NCBI RefSeq assembly: GCF_900096915.1
Contig: NZ_FMYK01000002.1
Location: 124,001 to 188,000, forward strand
Direction: 5' to 3'
Origin: Acinetobacter marinus
GTDB lineage: Bacteria; Pseudomonadota; Gammaproteobacteria; Pseudomonadales; Moraxellaceae
Length of the DNA stretch: 64,000 bases
Within the stretch, counting starts at the first letter, position 1; each line of letters starts with the position of its first letter. The translations under genes and the position numbers were made by a program. Below the pieces are notes generated by a model. That model was not told the origin of the DNA, searched no databases, and saw only the letters and a list, made by a program, of their open reading frames with translations. Of the stretch, positions 44,668-53,076 are shown in pieces.

Positions 44668-46473
44668 ATGATAAATCAACAGTTCATGGGGCAATCACAG
44701 CCATCTGAGGCGCCAACATGGGCGACCTTATGGAGTGGTTATTTGTCTCAATTCCACCCCATAAATAGTAATTTTAAACAAGAAAATCAATCGCTTGTAC
44801 AAGGCTATTTGCTTGAGTTAAGCACAGCACTAGAACGTGGCGATAGTTGTATTGCACTTAAGGAAAAGCCTCAACAGATTGACGAGTTTCTATTAGATGT
44901 TGGTGAATATCAAGCGCAAGATGTATCTACTTTTAGGCAACTAAAGCCGATGTTTTGGGATCAAGGGCGGTTGTACTTACAGCGCTATTGGCGTTATGAA
45001 CATGATTTGGCGCAACGCATTGCTAGGTTATTAGTGCAACATGTTGAGCAAGTGGATTTAGCGCCTTATCTCAGTCTATTTGAAGATCCGTATCAACAGC
45101 AGGCGCTTGCTCAGGGTGTCAATTCTGCATTCAGCTTAATCACGGGTGGACCAGGCACAGGCAAAACCTTTGTATTGACCCATATCGTTGCGGTGTTGAA
45201 AAAATTCTATCCTGACATGCGTATCGCCATGGTTGCGCCGACAGGAAAAGCGGCACAGCGTATGCAAGAAGCACTACAAAAAGCCTTTCAAAATCCGAAA
45301 TTGCTAGATGCAGGCTTGTATCACCCTGATTTTGCCCATCAACAGACACAGACTATTCACCGCTTACTCGGCATTGGCGAACGTGGCGTGCCACGCTTTG
45401 ACGCGTCACGACCGCTGGGCCATGATGTGATCGTGGTCGATGAAGCCTCCATGCTGGATTTGCACTTGGCGAAGCTATTGTTTGATGCGATCCAAGCACC
45501 GACTCGAGTGATTTTGTTGGGTGATGCCAATCAGCTTACATCTGTCGACGTGGGTTATGTGCTGGCAGACTTTCAGCAAGTACCTGCATTGCAACAGCGT
45601 CATGTGCAATTGAAGCACAGCCGTCGTTTTGTCGATGATGCCAAAATTGGACAATTTGCCAAATTGATCTATGCCACGGATCGACCAAGTTATGCATATT
45701 TTTTAGAAAAAGCTCAACCGCAGATGCTTCAAATCGGCGATGAGATTCCAAAATTAGCGCAAGTGAATGTCGATTGGTTGGGCTTTTATTCATTACAACA
45801 ATCTGAACATGCGTCCTTGGATACTTCCACCTTGATTGCGATTTATCGACAGCTGGCACTCGGTTATCAGGCATATTTTTCGATTTTAAAAGATTATCTT
45901 GCAGGCAAAGTGAACCATCAACAGGTTGCTCAAGTTTTTGATCAGTATCGGATTTTGGTTGCAATGCGTCACGGTGCGCTTGGTTTAGCGCAGATTAACC
46001 TTGCCATGACCCAACATCTCAAATATGCCTTAAATCTGGTACAAGACAGCGAATGGTTTGTAGGTCGTGCGGTGATGGTGAGCAGTAATGATTATCAGCT
46101 TGGTGTGTCGAATGGTGATATTGGCATTTGCTTGCCACATCCTGATAAGCGTGAACAGCTTGAAGTCTATTTCCCGAGTCTGGACAAATGGCTTGCCGTG
46201 GCGAGATTGCCACAAAGTATTCAAACGGCTTTTGCGCTGACCATTCATAAATCGCAAGGCTCAGAATTTGATCATGTGGCAGTGGTGTTGGATCAGTCTG
46301 CACAGCGACTGATGGGCAAAGAGTTACTTTATACAGCGATTACTCGGGCGAAGAAAATGGTGAGCCTATTCAGTTCCGTCACCATGTTTGAGCATAGTCT
46401 AGCCGTGCGGACACAGCGTCAGAGCGGGCTTAGCGCACAAATTATTCGGGCAATCGAAAGTAACGGATTGTAA
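44668..46473 (+). CDS. recD: exodeoxyribonuclease V alpha chain
   Basis: 5'-3' SF1B helicase of RecBCD, 601 residues from ATG 44668. GAAGG lies 7 bases upstream and this start gives Walker A GGPGTGKT at 160-167, close to its position in E. coli RecD. An in-frame ATG at 44560 would add 36 residues made entirely of the 12-bp repeat array, for which no ribosome site is visible. Motifs: Walker A, VAPTGKAAQRMQEAL, DVIVVDEASMLDLHLAKLL, ILLGDANQLTSVDVGYVLAD, and ALTIHKSQGSEFDHVAVV with YTAITRAKKMV. Third gene of recC-recB-recD; 181-base gap from recB. Confidence 0.95.
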   Translation: MINQQFMGQSQPSEAPTWATLWSGYLSQFHPINSNFKQENQSLVQGYLLELSTALERGDSCIALKEKPQQIDEFLLDVGEYQAQDVSTFRQLKPMFWDQGRLYLQRYWRYEHDLAQRIARLLVQHVEQVDLAPYLSLFEDPYQQQALAQGVNSAFSLITGGPGTGKTFVLTHIVAVLKKFYPDMRIAMVAPTGKAAQRMQEALQKAFQNPKLLDAGLYHPDFAHQQTQTIHRLLGIGERGVPRFDASRPLGHDVIVVDEASMLDLHLAKLLFDAIQAPTRVILLGDANQLTSVDVGYVLADFQQVPALQQRHVQLKHSRRFVDDAKIGQFAKLIYATDRPSYAYFLEKAQPQMLQIGDEIPKLAQVNVDWLGFYSLQQSEHASLDTSTLIAIYRQLALGYQAYFSILKDYLAGKVNHQQVAQVFDQYRILVAMRHGALGLAQINLAMTQHLKYALNLVQDSEWFVGRAVMVSSNDYQLGVSNGDIGICLPHPDKREQLEVYFPSLDKWLAVARLPQSIQTAFALTIHKSQGSEFDHVAVVLDQSAQRLMGKELLYTAITRAKKMVSLFSSVTMFEHSLAVRTQRQSGLSAQIIRAIESNGL

Positions 46474-46510
46474 AACTTGCAAGGAAAAAGCAACGATGAG
46501 AACAATAATG

Positions 46511-46543
46511 TTGCGAACGTGTAAGTAAATGCTTACAACAATC
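46511..46543 (+). promoter_or_regulatory. promoter-like site with palindrome (repeat copy A)
   Basis: TGTAAG-TAAATG-CTTACA (46520-46537) is a perfect palindromic operator-like site. A possible sigma-70 promoter overlaps it: TTGCGA (46511-46516), 17-bp spacer, TACAAC (46534-46539). The following ~200 bases contain small stem-loops and end in a strong terminator. Confidence 0.4.
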
Positions 46544-46751
46544 AGGGTGATTCGCCACTGGTCGGATTCGCAGACTTTTGCGATGATGAACTCACTGCTT
46601 AGTTATGGATGATTAAGCGTACCGCAACCAAATAGTACAAACGGTCGAGAGACTTTGCGGGCTTACAGTGACGTAAGTGAACTCTATCTCAGCAGAGATT
46701 GCAGTACCTTGAGCCTTATAGTTTTGGGAGAGACTATAAGGCTTTTATTTT
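46544..46751 (+). ncRNA. possible small structured RNA downstream of recD
   Basis: No coding frame fits. The stretch has short inverted pairs: GCTTA/TAAGC near 46600-46620, CTTAC/GTAAG near 46660, ATCTC/GAGAT near 46690, and a terminator at its end. A promoter-like site precedes it. It could also be only the 3' untranslated region of recD. I could not match it to a known RNA class (6S, RNase P, tmRNA, SRP RNA and RsmY-type were considered). Confidence 0.3.
46713..46751 (+). terminator. strong terminator after recD region
   Basis: 10-bp perfect stem GCCTTATAGT / ACTATAAGGC with a 10-base loop followed by TTTTATTTT. Confidence 0.93.
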
Positions 46752-46877
46752 GCCTAAAATTTATACATTGTGCAATTTTTTACGACTAAAGTCATGAAGC
46801 CATAAATTTTTCATCAACCGATTTTGGCGTAAAGTGCCAAGTGCTTATACTGTTTCTATGACATAAAATGTACATTC

Positions 46878-46964
46878 TTGACAAATTAAAATCTCATTAA
46901 AATTTGTAAGTAAATGATTTAAAACAATTTTATTAATTATTGTAAGCAATTTCTTACAACCAAT
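46878..46964 (+). promoter_or_regulatory. duplicated palindromic motif (copies B and C), upstream of a second putative transcript
   Basis: Copy B (46904-46928): TTGTAAGTAAATG then ATTTAAAACAAT. Copy C (46940-46964): TTGTAAG-CAATTT-CTTACAA, a perfect palindrome, then CCAAT. Both align over about 25 bp with copy A near 46519-46543. A TTGACA element sits at 46878-46883, but no good -10 at standard spacing is visible. Likely a regulator-binding region; the regulator is unknown. Confidence 0.4.
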
Positions 46965-47244
46965 GTCGAATATCTCGTATTTTCCAAAATCATCTTTTTT
47001 GTCACAATGCTTTTAACAAGTTGATTAAGGTGTGGTTAATAAAACAACTATCATATTGTCGATTTGTTGAGATGAATTCAGCGTGTATCAGCGTACATAC
47101 AACAAGAACACAGGGGTGTGTTGCAGAACAACAAAAAACAGGTCTTGGGAAAAGATCAAAAAACAAAAATAAAGAGAACGTGTTGTAGTGTAGTAGCCTA
47201 AGCAAATGCGCCGATTTCAGTCTGGAATCGGCGTATTTGTTTTG
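46965..47244 (+). ncRNA. possible second intergenic transcript before rpsO
   Basis: No credible protein is encoded. It contains the hairpin AACACA-GGGG-TGTGTT (near 47110) and ends in a terminator at 47209-47244. The origin of the transcript is not defined. Only the structures and the terminator are seen; function is unassigned. Confidence 0.25.
47209..47244 (+). terminator. terminator upstream of rpsO
   Basis: Perfect 8-bp stem CGCCGATT / AATCGGCG, loop of nine bases, followed by TATTTGTTTT. Confidence 0.9.
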
Positions 47245-47282
47245 ATTCGGTGAAAATCTTGAGAAAAATCCGACAATGGGTT

Positions 47283-47311
47283 TTGCAAAGCATTAAAATC
47301 TCTATTAGAAT
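47283..47311 (+). promoter_or_regulatory. rpsO promoter
   Basis: TTGCAA (47283-47288), 17-bp spacer, TAGAAT (47306-47311). The transcript would carry a leader of about 125 bases before rpsO, where S15 autoregulation usually acts; the fold was not resolved by eye. Confidence 0.6.
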
Positions 47312-47443
47312 ATCGCACTTGCTGTAGTGATGCACGGCATGGGTGTTTTGACAGGGATTGAATAGACTGCGGTCGAATGATTGCTCGATCAAAATACTTG
47401 AAATATCGCTCAATAGAACTTTTAAGCATCTCGGAGATACATG

Positions 47444-47713
47444 ATGGCTTTAACTAACCAAGATCGCGCTGAAATCATCGCAAAATTTGCACGTGCTGAA
47501 AATGACACTGGTTCGCCAGAAGTGCAAGTTGCCTTGTTAACTGCGCAAATCAACGATTTACAAGGTCACTTTAAATCACACAAACACGACCATCACAGTC
47601 GTCGTGGTTTGATTCGTAAAGTAAACCAACGTCGTAAATTGCTTGACTACCTCAACGGTAAAGATCATGCACGTTATGTTGCATTGATCGGTGAGTTAGG
47701 TCTTCGTCGTTAA
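47444..47713 (+). CDS. rpsO: 30S ribosomal protein S15
   Basis: 89 residues, exactly the usual S15 size. Visible family signature: SPEVQVALLTAQINDLQGHF, HKHDHHSRRGLIRKVNQRRKLLDYL. S15 binds 16S rRNA early in 30S assembly and represses its own mRNA. ATG 47444 is preferred to the adjacent ATG 47441 because GGAG is then seven bases upstream. A promoter precedes it, and pnp follows after 398 bases and a terminator, as in many proteobacteria. Confidence 0.97.
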   Translation: MALTNQDRAEIIAKFARAENDTGSPEVQVALLTAQINDLQGHFKSHKHDHHSRRGLIRKVNQRRKLLDYLNGKDHARYVALIGELGLRR

Positions 47714-47739
47714 GCTGTTGCTTAGCAAGATGAATACTG

Positions 47740-47775
47740 AGAAGGGGCGATAAGCCTCTTCTTTTGTTTTTGTCA
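47740..47775 (+). terminator. rpsO terminator
   Basis: GAAGGGGC-GATAA-GCCTCTTC stem (one G-U) followed by TTTTGTTTTT. Partial read-through to pnp is common in this arrangement. Confidence 0.85.
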
Positions 47776-48111
47776 AAATAATTTGGATTAGATTTGCAAA
47801 TTGTACATTTGTGATTTAAAACATGATTTCGGTTGAAATTTTAAACTGAGATACCAAGTAAATCGGTGGTACTGGTCGAAAACAGCTTCTAAGTTTTGCC
47901 ATGGCATGTCATTCAACATTTAAATTTTATTTTGATCATATTGCTGACTGTGTTGTTGCAAGCGATTGAATCAAAATAATTAAGTAATGAAGCAATGCCA
48001 AACCTTAGGGGCTTTCTATCAGCATGAAGCCATTATTAGGGAATATCGAAAAAGTTGCCAAGATAGGTGGTTTTTCGAAGTCCCCATTAAACAATTAGGA
48101 AAAAATAAAAC
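47776..48111. other. rpsO-pnp intergenic region
   Basis: About 335 bases without a convincing gene. It is the pnp leader. In E. coli this region carries an RNase III-cleaved hairpin that mediates pnp autoregulation; I see no equally strong hairpin here. Several AT-rich stretches (around 47795-47850 and 47920-47990) may hold a pnp promoter, but none has well-defined boxes. Confidence 0.5.
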
Positions 48112-50226
48112 ATGTCTATGTTTAATCTTGTTCGTAAAGAATTCCAATATGGTCAACACACGGTTGTTTTAGAAACTGGTCGTGTTGCACGTCAAGCGAA
48201 CTCTGTGCTTGTCACTATGGGTGGCGTAAGTGTACTTGTTGCAGTGGTTGCACAGCCAACAGCGAAAGCAGGTCAAGACTTCTTTCCACTCACTGTAAAC
48301 TACCAAGAAAAGCAATATGCTGCAGGTCGTATCCCAGGTGGTTATGGTAAGCGTGAAGGTCGTGCGTCTGAAGCAGAAACTTTGATTTCTCGTTTGATCG
48401 ACCGTCCAATCCGCCCATTGTTCCCAGAAGGTTACTTCAACGAAGTGCAAGTCACCGCTTCTGTGGTGTCTTCTGACAAGACGATGGATGCTGATATTGC
48501 AGCGATGCTTGGTACATCTGCGGCACTTGCGATTGCAGGTACACCGTTCCGTGGTCCAATCGGTGCGGCACGTGTTGGTTTGATCAATGGCGAATATATT
48601 CTTAACCCAAGCCATGCGCAAATGGCTGAATCTGCACTTGACCTTGTGGTTGCAGGTACAGAAACTGCGGTATTGATGGTTGAGTCTGAAGCAAAAGAAC
48701 TTTCAGAAGATCAAATGCTTGGTGCAGTATTGTTCGGTCATGATGAGCAACAAATTGCTATTAAAGCCATTCAAGAATTTGCAAAAGCTGCTGGTGCAAC
48801 AGAGTCTACTTGGACTGCACCTGAGAAAAATGAAGACCTTCGTGCAAAACTCAAAGATGCTTTCGAAGCAAAAATCTCTGAAGCCTACACCATTGCAGTG
48901 AAACAAGATCGCTATGCAGCACTTGATGCACTTCAAGCGGAAGCCGTTGCGCAGTTCGTGCCTGCAGAAGATGAAACTGGTATTGCTGATGATTTGAATG
49001 AACTCTTTGAAGACCTTAAATACCGTACCGTACGTGACAATATCTTGTCAGGTAAAGCACGTATCGACGGTCGTGATACCAAGACAGTTCGTCAGCTCGA
49101 CGTACAAGTTGGCGTATTGGGTCGTACTCACGGTTCTGCATTGTTTACACGTGGTGAAACACAGGCGCTTGTGACTGCGACTCTAGGTAATACGCGTGAT
49201 GCCTTGATGGTTGATACGCTTGCAGGAACGAAGACTGACAACTTCATGTTGCATTACAACTTCCCTGCATATTCTGTCGGTGAAACTGGTCGTGAAACTG
49301 GTCCAAAACGCCGTGAAATCGGTCATGGTCGCCTAGCGCGTCGTGGTGTACAAGCAGTCCTTCCTGCGGCAGATCGCTTCCCATATGTACTTCGTATCGT
49401 GTCTGATATTACAGAGTCTAATGGTTCATCTTCAATGGCATCTGTATGTGGTGCATCGCTTGCATTGATGGATGCCGGTGTACCTTTGAAAGCGCCAGTT
49501 GCAGGTATTGCAATGGGTCTAGTTAAAGAGGGTGAGCGTTTCGCAGTCCTTTCTGACATCTTGGGTGATGAAGATCATCTTGGCGACATGGACTTTAAAG
49601 TTGCAGGTTCTGCCAATGGTATTACTGCACTGCAAATGGACATCAAGATCGAAGGCATCACTGAAGAAATCATGGAAGTGGCATTGAACCAAGCCTATGC
49701 TGGTCGTATCCACATTTTGAATGAAATGAACAAAGTGATTTCACGTGCTCGCCCTGAAATCAACATGTTCGCACCGACATTCCAAGTGATCAACATTAAC
49801 CCTGATAAGATTCGTGACGTGATCGGTAAAGGTGGTGCAACCATCCGTTCAATCACTGAAGAAACTGGCGCAGCGATCGACATCGAAGACAACGGTACAG
49901 TACGTGTATTTGGTGAGTCGAAAGCGTCTGCAAGTGCAGCGGTTGCGAAGATCCAAGCACTTACTGCTGAGATTGAACCAGGTACGATCTACACTGGTAA
50001 AGTGATTCGTATTGTAGAATTTGGTGCGTTCGTCAATATCATGCCAGGTACTGACGGCTTGCTTCACATCTCACAAATCTCGAATGAGCGTGTAGCGAAT
50101 GTGTCTGACGTCCTCAGCGAAGGTCAAATCTTGCAAGTACAAGTACAAGACGTCGACAACCGTGGTCGTATCAAATTGACTATGAAAGACATCCCACAAA
50201 AGCAAGCTACACCAACTGAAGCGTAA
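48112..50226 (+). CDS. pnp: polynucleotide phosphorylase
   Basis: 3'-5' phosphorolytic exoribonuclease and RNA-degradosome component, 704 residues. Two RNase PH-like domains (about 1-145 and 310-540, with FPEGYFNEVQVTASVVSSD, GRDTKTVRQLDVQVGVL, GETGRETGPKRREIGHGRLA and DILGDEDHLGDMDFKVAGSA), separated by a helical linker domain, then a KH domain (about 550-615; IRDVIGKGGATIRSITEETG) and an S1 domain (about 620-695; IYTGKVIRIVEFGAFVNI). Codon usage is highly biased, as expected for an abundant protein. Follows rpsO and ends with a strong terminator. Confidence 0.98.
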   Translation: MSMFNLVRKEFQYGQHTVVLETGRVARQANSVLVTMGGVSVLVAVVAQPTAKAGQDFFPLTVNYQEKQYAAGRIPGGYGKREGRASEAETLISRLIDRPIRPLFPEGYFNEVQVTASVVSSDKTMDADIAAMLGTSAALAIAGTPFRGPIGAARVGLINGEYILNPSHAQMAESALDLVVAGTETAVLMVESEAKELSEDQMLGAVLFGHDEQQIAIKAIQEFAKAAGATESTWTAPEKNEDLRAKLKDAFEAKISEAYTIAVKQDRYAALDALQAEAVAQFVPAEDETGIADDLNELFEDLKYRTVRDNILSGKARIDGRDTKTVRQLDVQVGVLGRTHGSALFTRGETQALVTATLGNTRDALMVDTLAGTKTDNFMLHYNFPAYSVGETGRETGPKRREIGHGRLARRGVQAVLPAADRFPYVLRIVSDITESNGSSSMASVCGASLALMDAGVPLKAPVAGIAMGLVKEGERFAVLSDILGDEDHLGDMDFKVAGSANGITALQMDIKIEGITEEIMEVALNQAYAGRIHILNEMNKVISRARPEINMFAPTFQVININPDKIRDVIGKGGATIRSITEETGAAIDIEDNGTVRVFGESKASASAAVAKIQALTAEIEPGTIYTGKVIRIVEFGAFVNIMPGTDGLLHISQISNERVANVSDVLSEGQILQVQVQDVDNRGRIKLTMKDIPQKQATPTEA

Positions 50227-50274
50227 TTGCTCAGTATTCAATTATTTTAAATTGAGCAAATTTGCTTAACAGAA

Positions 50275-50301
50275 AGTCCTCACTGCGGTGAGGATTTTTT
50301 T
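50275..50301 (+). terminator. pnp terminator
   Basis: Perfect stem TCCTCAC-TGCG-GTGAGGA followed by a T run. A second inverted repeat (TTGCTCA ... TGAGCAA, 50227-50261) lies just upstream. Confidence 0.95.
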
Positions 50302-50405
50302 ATAAGGAACATTAATGTGAAGTTGAGTTAGTCTATTTATGCTAATTAAATGCACTAACTTTGATATTTCTTCTGTTTGAACCCATTTTTAAAATTAGAG
50401 AATCC

Positions 50406-51007
50406 ATGCAAACCTATTATTTTTATCATCATGCCACGGAACACAGCGTGATTTTGGCAGCGCAAAGTTGCGCTGAGCATGAGCTTTTATTTAAATGGGG
50501 GGACTGTCTACGCAGTGAAGTCATTCATCAAAAAAAAACAATGGCGACAACAAGTACATGCGCAGACCGATATTTGTATTAATGAGTTTCACCTACAAAA
50601 TATTCTCAATATCGAGCATCCCTGTGTCTTTGATCTAGTCAGCGATTGATATTCATTTTAATGCGATTGCCAATCAGACCAACGAGAACATGCGCATCCT
50701 CGCCATTATTACTGCAGTGTTTGAACCGTTGACCTTGCTGACAAGTATATATGGCATGAACTTTGAAGTTTTGCCTGGGTCAAAGTCGCCACAAGGCTTT
50801 TGGGTGATGATGGCAGTCATGATCGTGACCACAGTGGCATTGTTGTATTACTTCTATCGTCAGCATTTGGTGGGTCGTGGGGAAAAGAGTGTGATTGATC
50901 TTTTGGCAGATCAACATCATCAGCGTTCGATCAATCTGACATGGCTTTTGGACTACGAGCCAATCAAACAAACCATCAAAGAAGTGGAAAAAGTGGTGAA
51001 AAGATAA
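50406..51007 (+). pseudogene. decayed CorA-type divalent-cation transporter gene
   Basis: N-terminal part MQTYYFYHHATEHSVILAAQ reads until an A9 run (50530-50538). A shift there continues in another frame as QWRQQVHAQTDICINEFHLQ to FDLVSD and a stop at about 50649. The sequence then resumes in a third frame as IDIHFNAIANQTNENMRILA, followed by the CorA signature YGMNF, two C-terminal helices (WVMMAVMIVTTVALLYYFY) and a basic tail, ending at 51007. The middle of a normal CorA (roughly 150-200 residues) is missing. So: one frameshift at an A tract, plus a large internal deletion. The downstream piece starting at 50690 could be translated but would lack most of the funnel domain. Inference from family layout. 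Confidence 0.8.
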
Positions 51008-51310
51008 GCGGGAGTTTAAGTGTAATTTTCGGCGGGGAATCAAGCCAATATGTCAGTTTGGTCAATTGATTTTATAAATTAAACACAAAAAATGATCACT
51101 AAAATCGATTTATATTAAAAATTAATAAGCATATGAATTAAAAATATAAGAAGCAAAAACAATTAATTATATAAAAAACATCGCCTTTATTACTCTATAT
51201 CCAAGTGTTTTGATCAGAATACTTGGCATAAAAAATGAGTGTGTCAAATTGTAAGCACTGTGTTTATAATGTCAAAAGCATAGTTTTTTTATGGGTTTCT
51301 TGTGAAAGAT
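51008..51310. promoter_or_regulatory. upstream region of the cytochrome bd operon
   Basis: Very AT-rich, no gene. A promoter candidate is GTGTCA (51241-51246), 18-bp spacer, TATAAT (51265-51270), about 40 bases before cydP. No perfect Anr/Fnr site (TTGAT-N4-ATCAA) seen. Confidence 0.5.
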
Positions 51311-51496
51311 ATGCAACTAAAGAACAACCAAAAATTGGTGCGAGAGATCGGCATCATTTTGGTCGTAAAAGTCTTTTTTCTGATGCTGATTAAGTCAATT
51401 TGGTTTGATGCACCGACCATTCCTAAGGGTATAGATAGCCAAGTTGCAACGCATATCGCAGGGTCATCCCCTGCACAACAGGAGTCATCTCGATGA
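51311..51496 (+). CDS. cydP: CydP, putative small subunit of cytochrome bd oxidase
   Basis: 61 residues with one membrane helix (IGIILVVKVFFLMLIKSIWF, about 13-32), preceded by LVREIG. Matches the small CydP proteins encoded before cydA in Pseudomonas/Acinetobacter-type bacteria. GTG 51302 is an alternative start, three codons earlier. Its stop overlaps the cydA ATG (ATGA), so the two are translationally coupled. Confidence 0.75.
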   Translation: MQLKNNQKLVREIGIILVVKVFFLMLIKSIWFDAPTIPKGIDSQVATHIAGSSPAQQESSR

Positions 51497-53076
51497 TCTC
51501 AGAAACAGTAGTTGATTTATCGCGGTTTCAGTTTGCCATGACCGCCATGTATCATTTTTTATTTGTGCCATTAACACTGGGGTTGGCATTTATTTTGGCC
51601 ATTATGGAGACGACATATGTCGTTTCGGGCAAAGAAATTTATAAGGACATGACCAAATTCTGGGGAAAACTATTTGGGATTAACTTTGCACTGGGTGTGA
51701 CTACGGGTCTGACCATGGAATTCCAGTTTGGTACCAACTGGGCATATTACTCACATTATGTCGGTGATATTTTTGGTGCACCCTTAGCGATTGAAGGTTT
51801 GATGGCATTTTTCTTGGAATCGACCTTCATTGGTTTGTTCTTTTTTGGCTGGGATCGTTTGACCAAGTTTCAACATTTGGCAGTGACTTGGCTGGTGGCA
51901 ATCGGCTCAAATATGTCTGCACTGTGGATTTTGATTGCCAATGGTTGGATGCAAAATCCAGTCGGCGCGGCGTTTAACTTCGAAACCATGCGCATGGAGT
52001 TGGTTGATTTTGGTGCTTTAATTTTTAATCCAGTAGCACAAGTAAAATTTGTACATACCGTATCTGCGGGTTATGTTACTGGCGCAATCTTCGTCTTGGC
52101 AATTTCAAGTTATTACATGCTGAAAAAGCGCGATTTACCGTTTGCCCGTCGTTCATTTGCGATTGCGGCGATTTTTGGCTTGGCATCAACCTTGTCGGTG
52201 ATTTTACTTGGTGATGAGTCAGGTTATGAGCTGGGTGATGTGCAAAAAACCAAATTGGCAGCTATCGAGGCAGAGTGGGATACTCATCCTGCGCCGGCAA
52301 GTTTTACTTTGTTTGGTATTCCTAATCAGGAGGAAATGCGCACCGATTATGCGGTAAAAATTCCCTATGCGCTCGGCTTGATTGCAACCCGTTCGACTAC
52401 AGAGCAAGTGATTGGGATTAAGGACTTGATGGCACAACACGAGGTACGTATTCGTAATGGTATGACTGCATATGCAGAGCTTGAGCAACTGCGTGCAGGC
52501 GATCGTTCACCTGATTTGATGGCGTCATTTGCGCAAAATCAAAAAGACCTCGGTTATGGATTATTGCTGAAAAAATATGCGCCGAATGTGACGGATGCGA
52601 CTGAAACACATATTCAATCTGCTGTGAAAGATACGATTCCTCATGTCCCAAGCTTATTTTGGTCTTTTCGTGCAATGGTGGCGTCTGGCTTCTTGATGTT
52701 ATTGCTATTTGCTGTGTCTACTTGGGCAGTATTTCGTCGTGATGCGGATCAAAAAAAATGGTTATTAAAATTTGCACTTTTGGCATTACCGTTACCGTGG
52801 ATTGCTGCGCAGACAGGTTGGTTTGTCGCCGAGCATGGACGGCAACCATGGTCAATTGGTGAAATTTTACCAACGCACCTTTCTGCATCAAGTGTAAGCA
52901 CTGGAGATGTGTGGGGTTCTATCTTGGCACTAGCGGCTTTTTATACGGTATTATTGATCATTGAAATGTATTTAATGATTAAATTTGCAAAGTGGGGACC
53001 AAGTTCCTTACACACAGGTCGTTATCATTTTGAAAAGCTTGAGGCGCAAAATAAATCTCAGGAGTCACAATCATGA
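51493..53076 (+). CDS. cydA: cytochrome bd ubiquinol oxidase subunit I
   Basis: 527 residues. Integral membrane subunit carrying hemes b558, b595 and d; oxidises ubiquinol and reduces oxygen with high affinity. Features: SRFQFAMTAMYHFLFVPLTLGLAF (heme ligand His), FGINFALGVTTGLTMEFQFGTNW, quinol-binding loop (about 250-340) with FGIPNQEEMRTDYAVKIPYALGL, and GRQPWSIGEILPTHLS near the end. Overlaps cydP and cydB by four bases each (ATGA). Confidence 0.97.
   Translation: MISETVVDLSRFQFAMTAMYHFLFVPLTLGLAFILAIMETTYVVSGKEIYKDMTKFWGKLFGINFALGVTTGLTMEFQFGTNWAYYSHYVGDIFGAPLAIEGLMAFFLESTFIGLFFFGWDRLTKFQHLAVTWLVAIGSNMSALWILIANGWMQNPVGAAFNFETMRMELVDFGALIFNPVAQVKFVHTVSAGYVTGAIFVLAISSYYMLKKRDLPFARRSFAIAAIFGLASTLSVILLGDESGYELGDVQKTKLAAIEAEWDTHPAPASFTLFGIPNQEEMRTDYAVKIPYALGLIATRSTTEQVIGIKDLMAQHEVRIRNGMTAYAELEQLRAGDRSPDLMASFAQNQKDLGYGLLLKKYAPNVTDATETHIQSAVKDTIPHVPSLFWSFRAMVASGFLMLLLFAVSTWAVFRRDADQKKWLLKFALLALPLPWIAAQTGWFVAEHGRQPWSIGEILPTHLSASSVSTGDVWGSILALAAFYTVLLIIEMYLMIKFAKWGPSSLHTGRYHFEKLEAQNKSQESQS

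Noticed and set aside
46544..46751. Possible 6S, RNase P, or RsmY-type RNA
   Set aside because: A short CCTTGAGCC stretch recalls 6S RNA, but there is no closing stem or central bubble; no RNase P core (GAGGAAAGTC); only two GGA motifs, not the multiple AnGGA loops of Rsm RNAs.
47987..48172. A 61-residue frame overlapping the pnp start
   Set aside because: Overlaps pnp in a different frame, no ribosome site, cysteine/lysine-rich; not supported.
48169..50067. Long antisense reading frames inside pnp
   Set aside because: Explained by strong codon bias of pnp on the other strand; no start signals.
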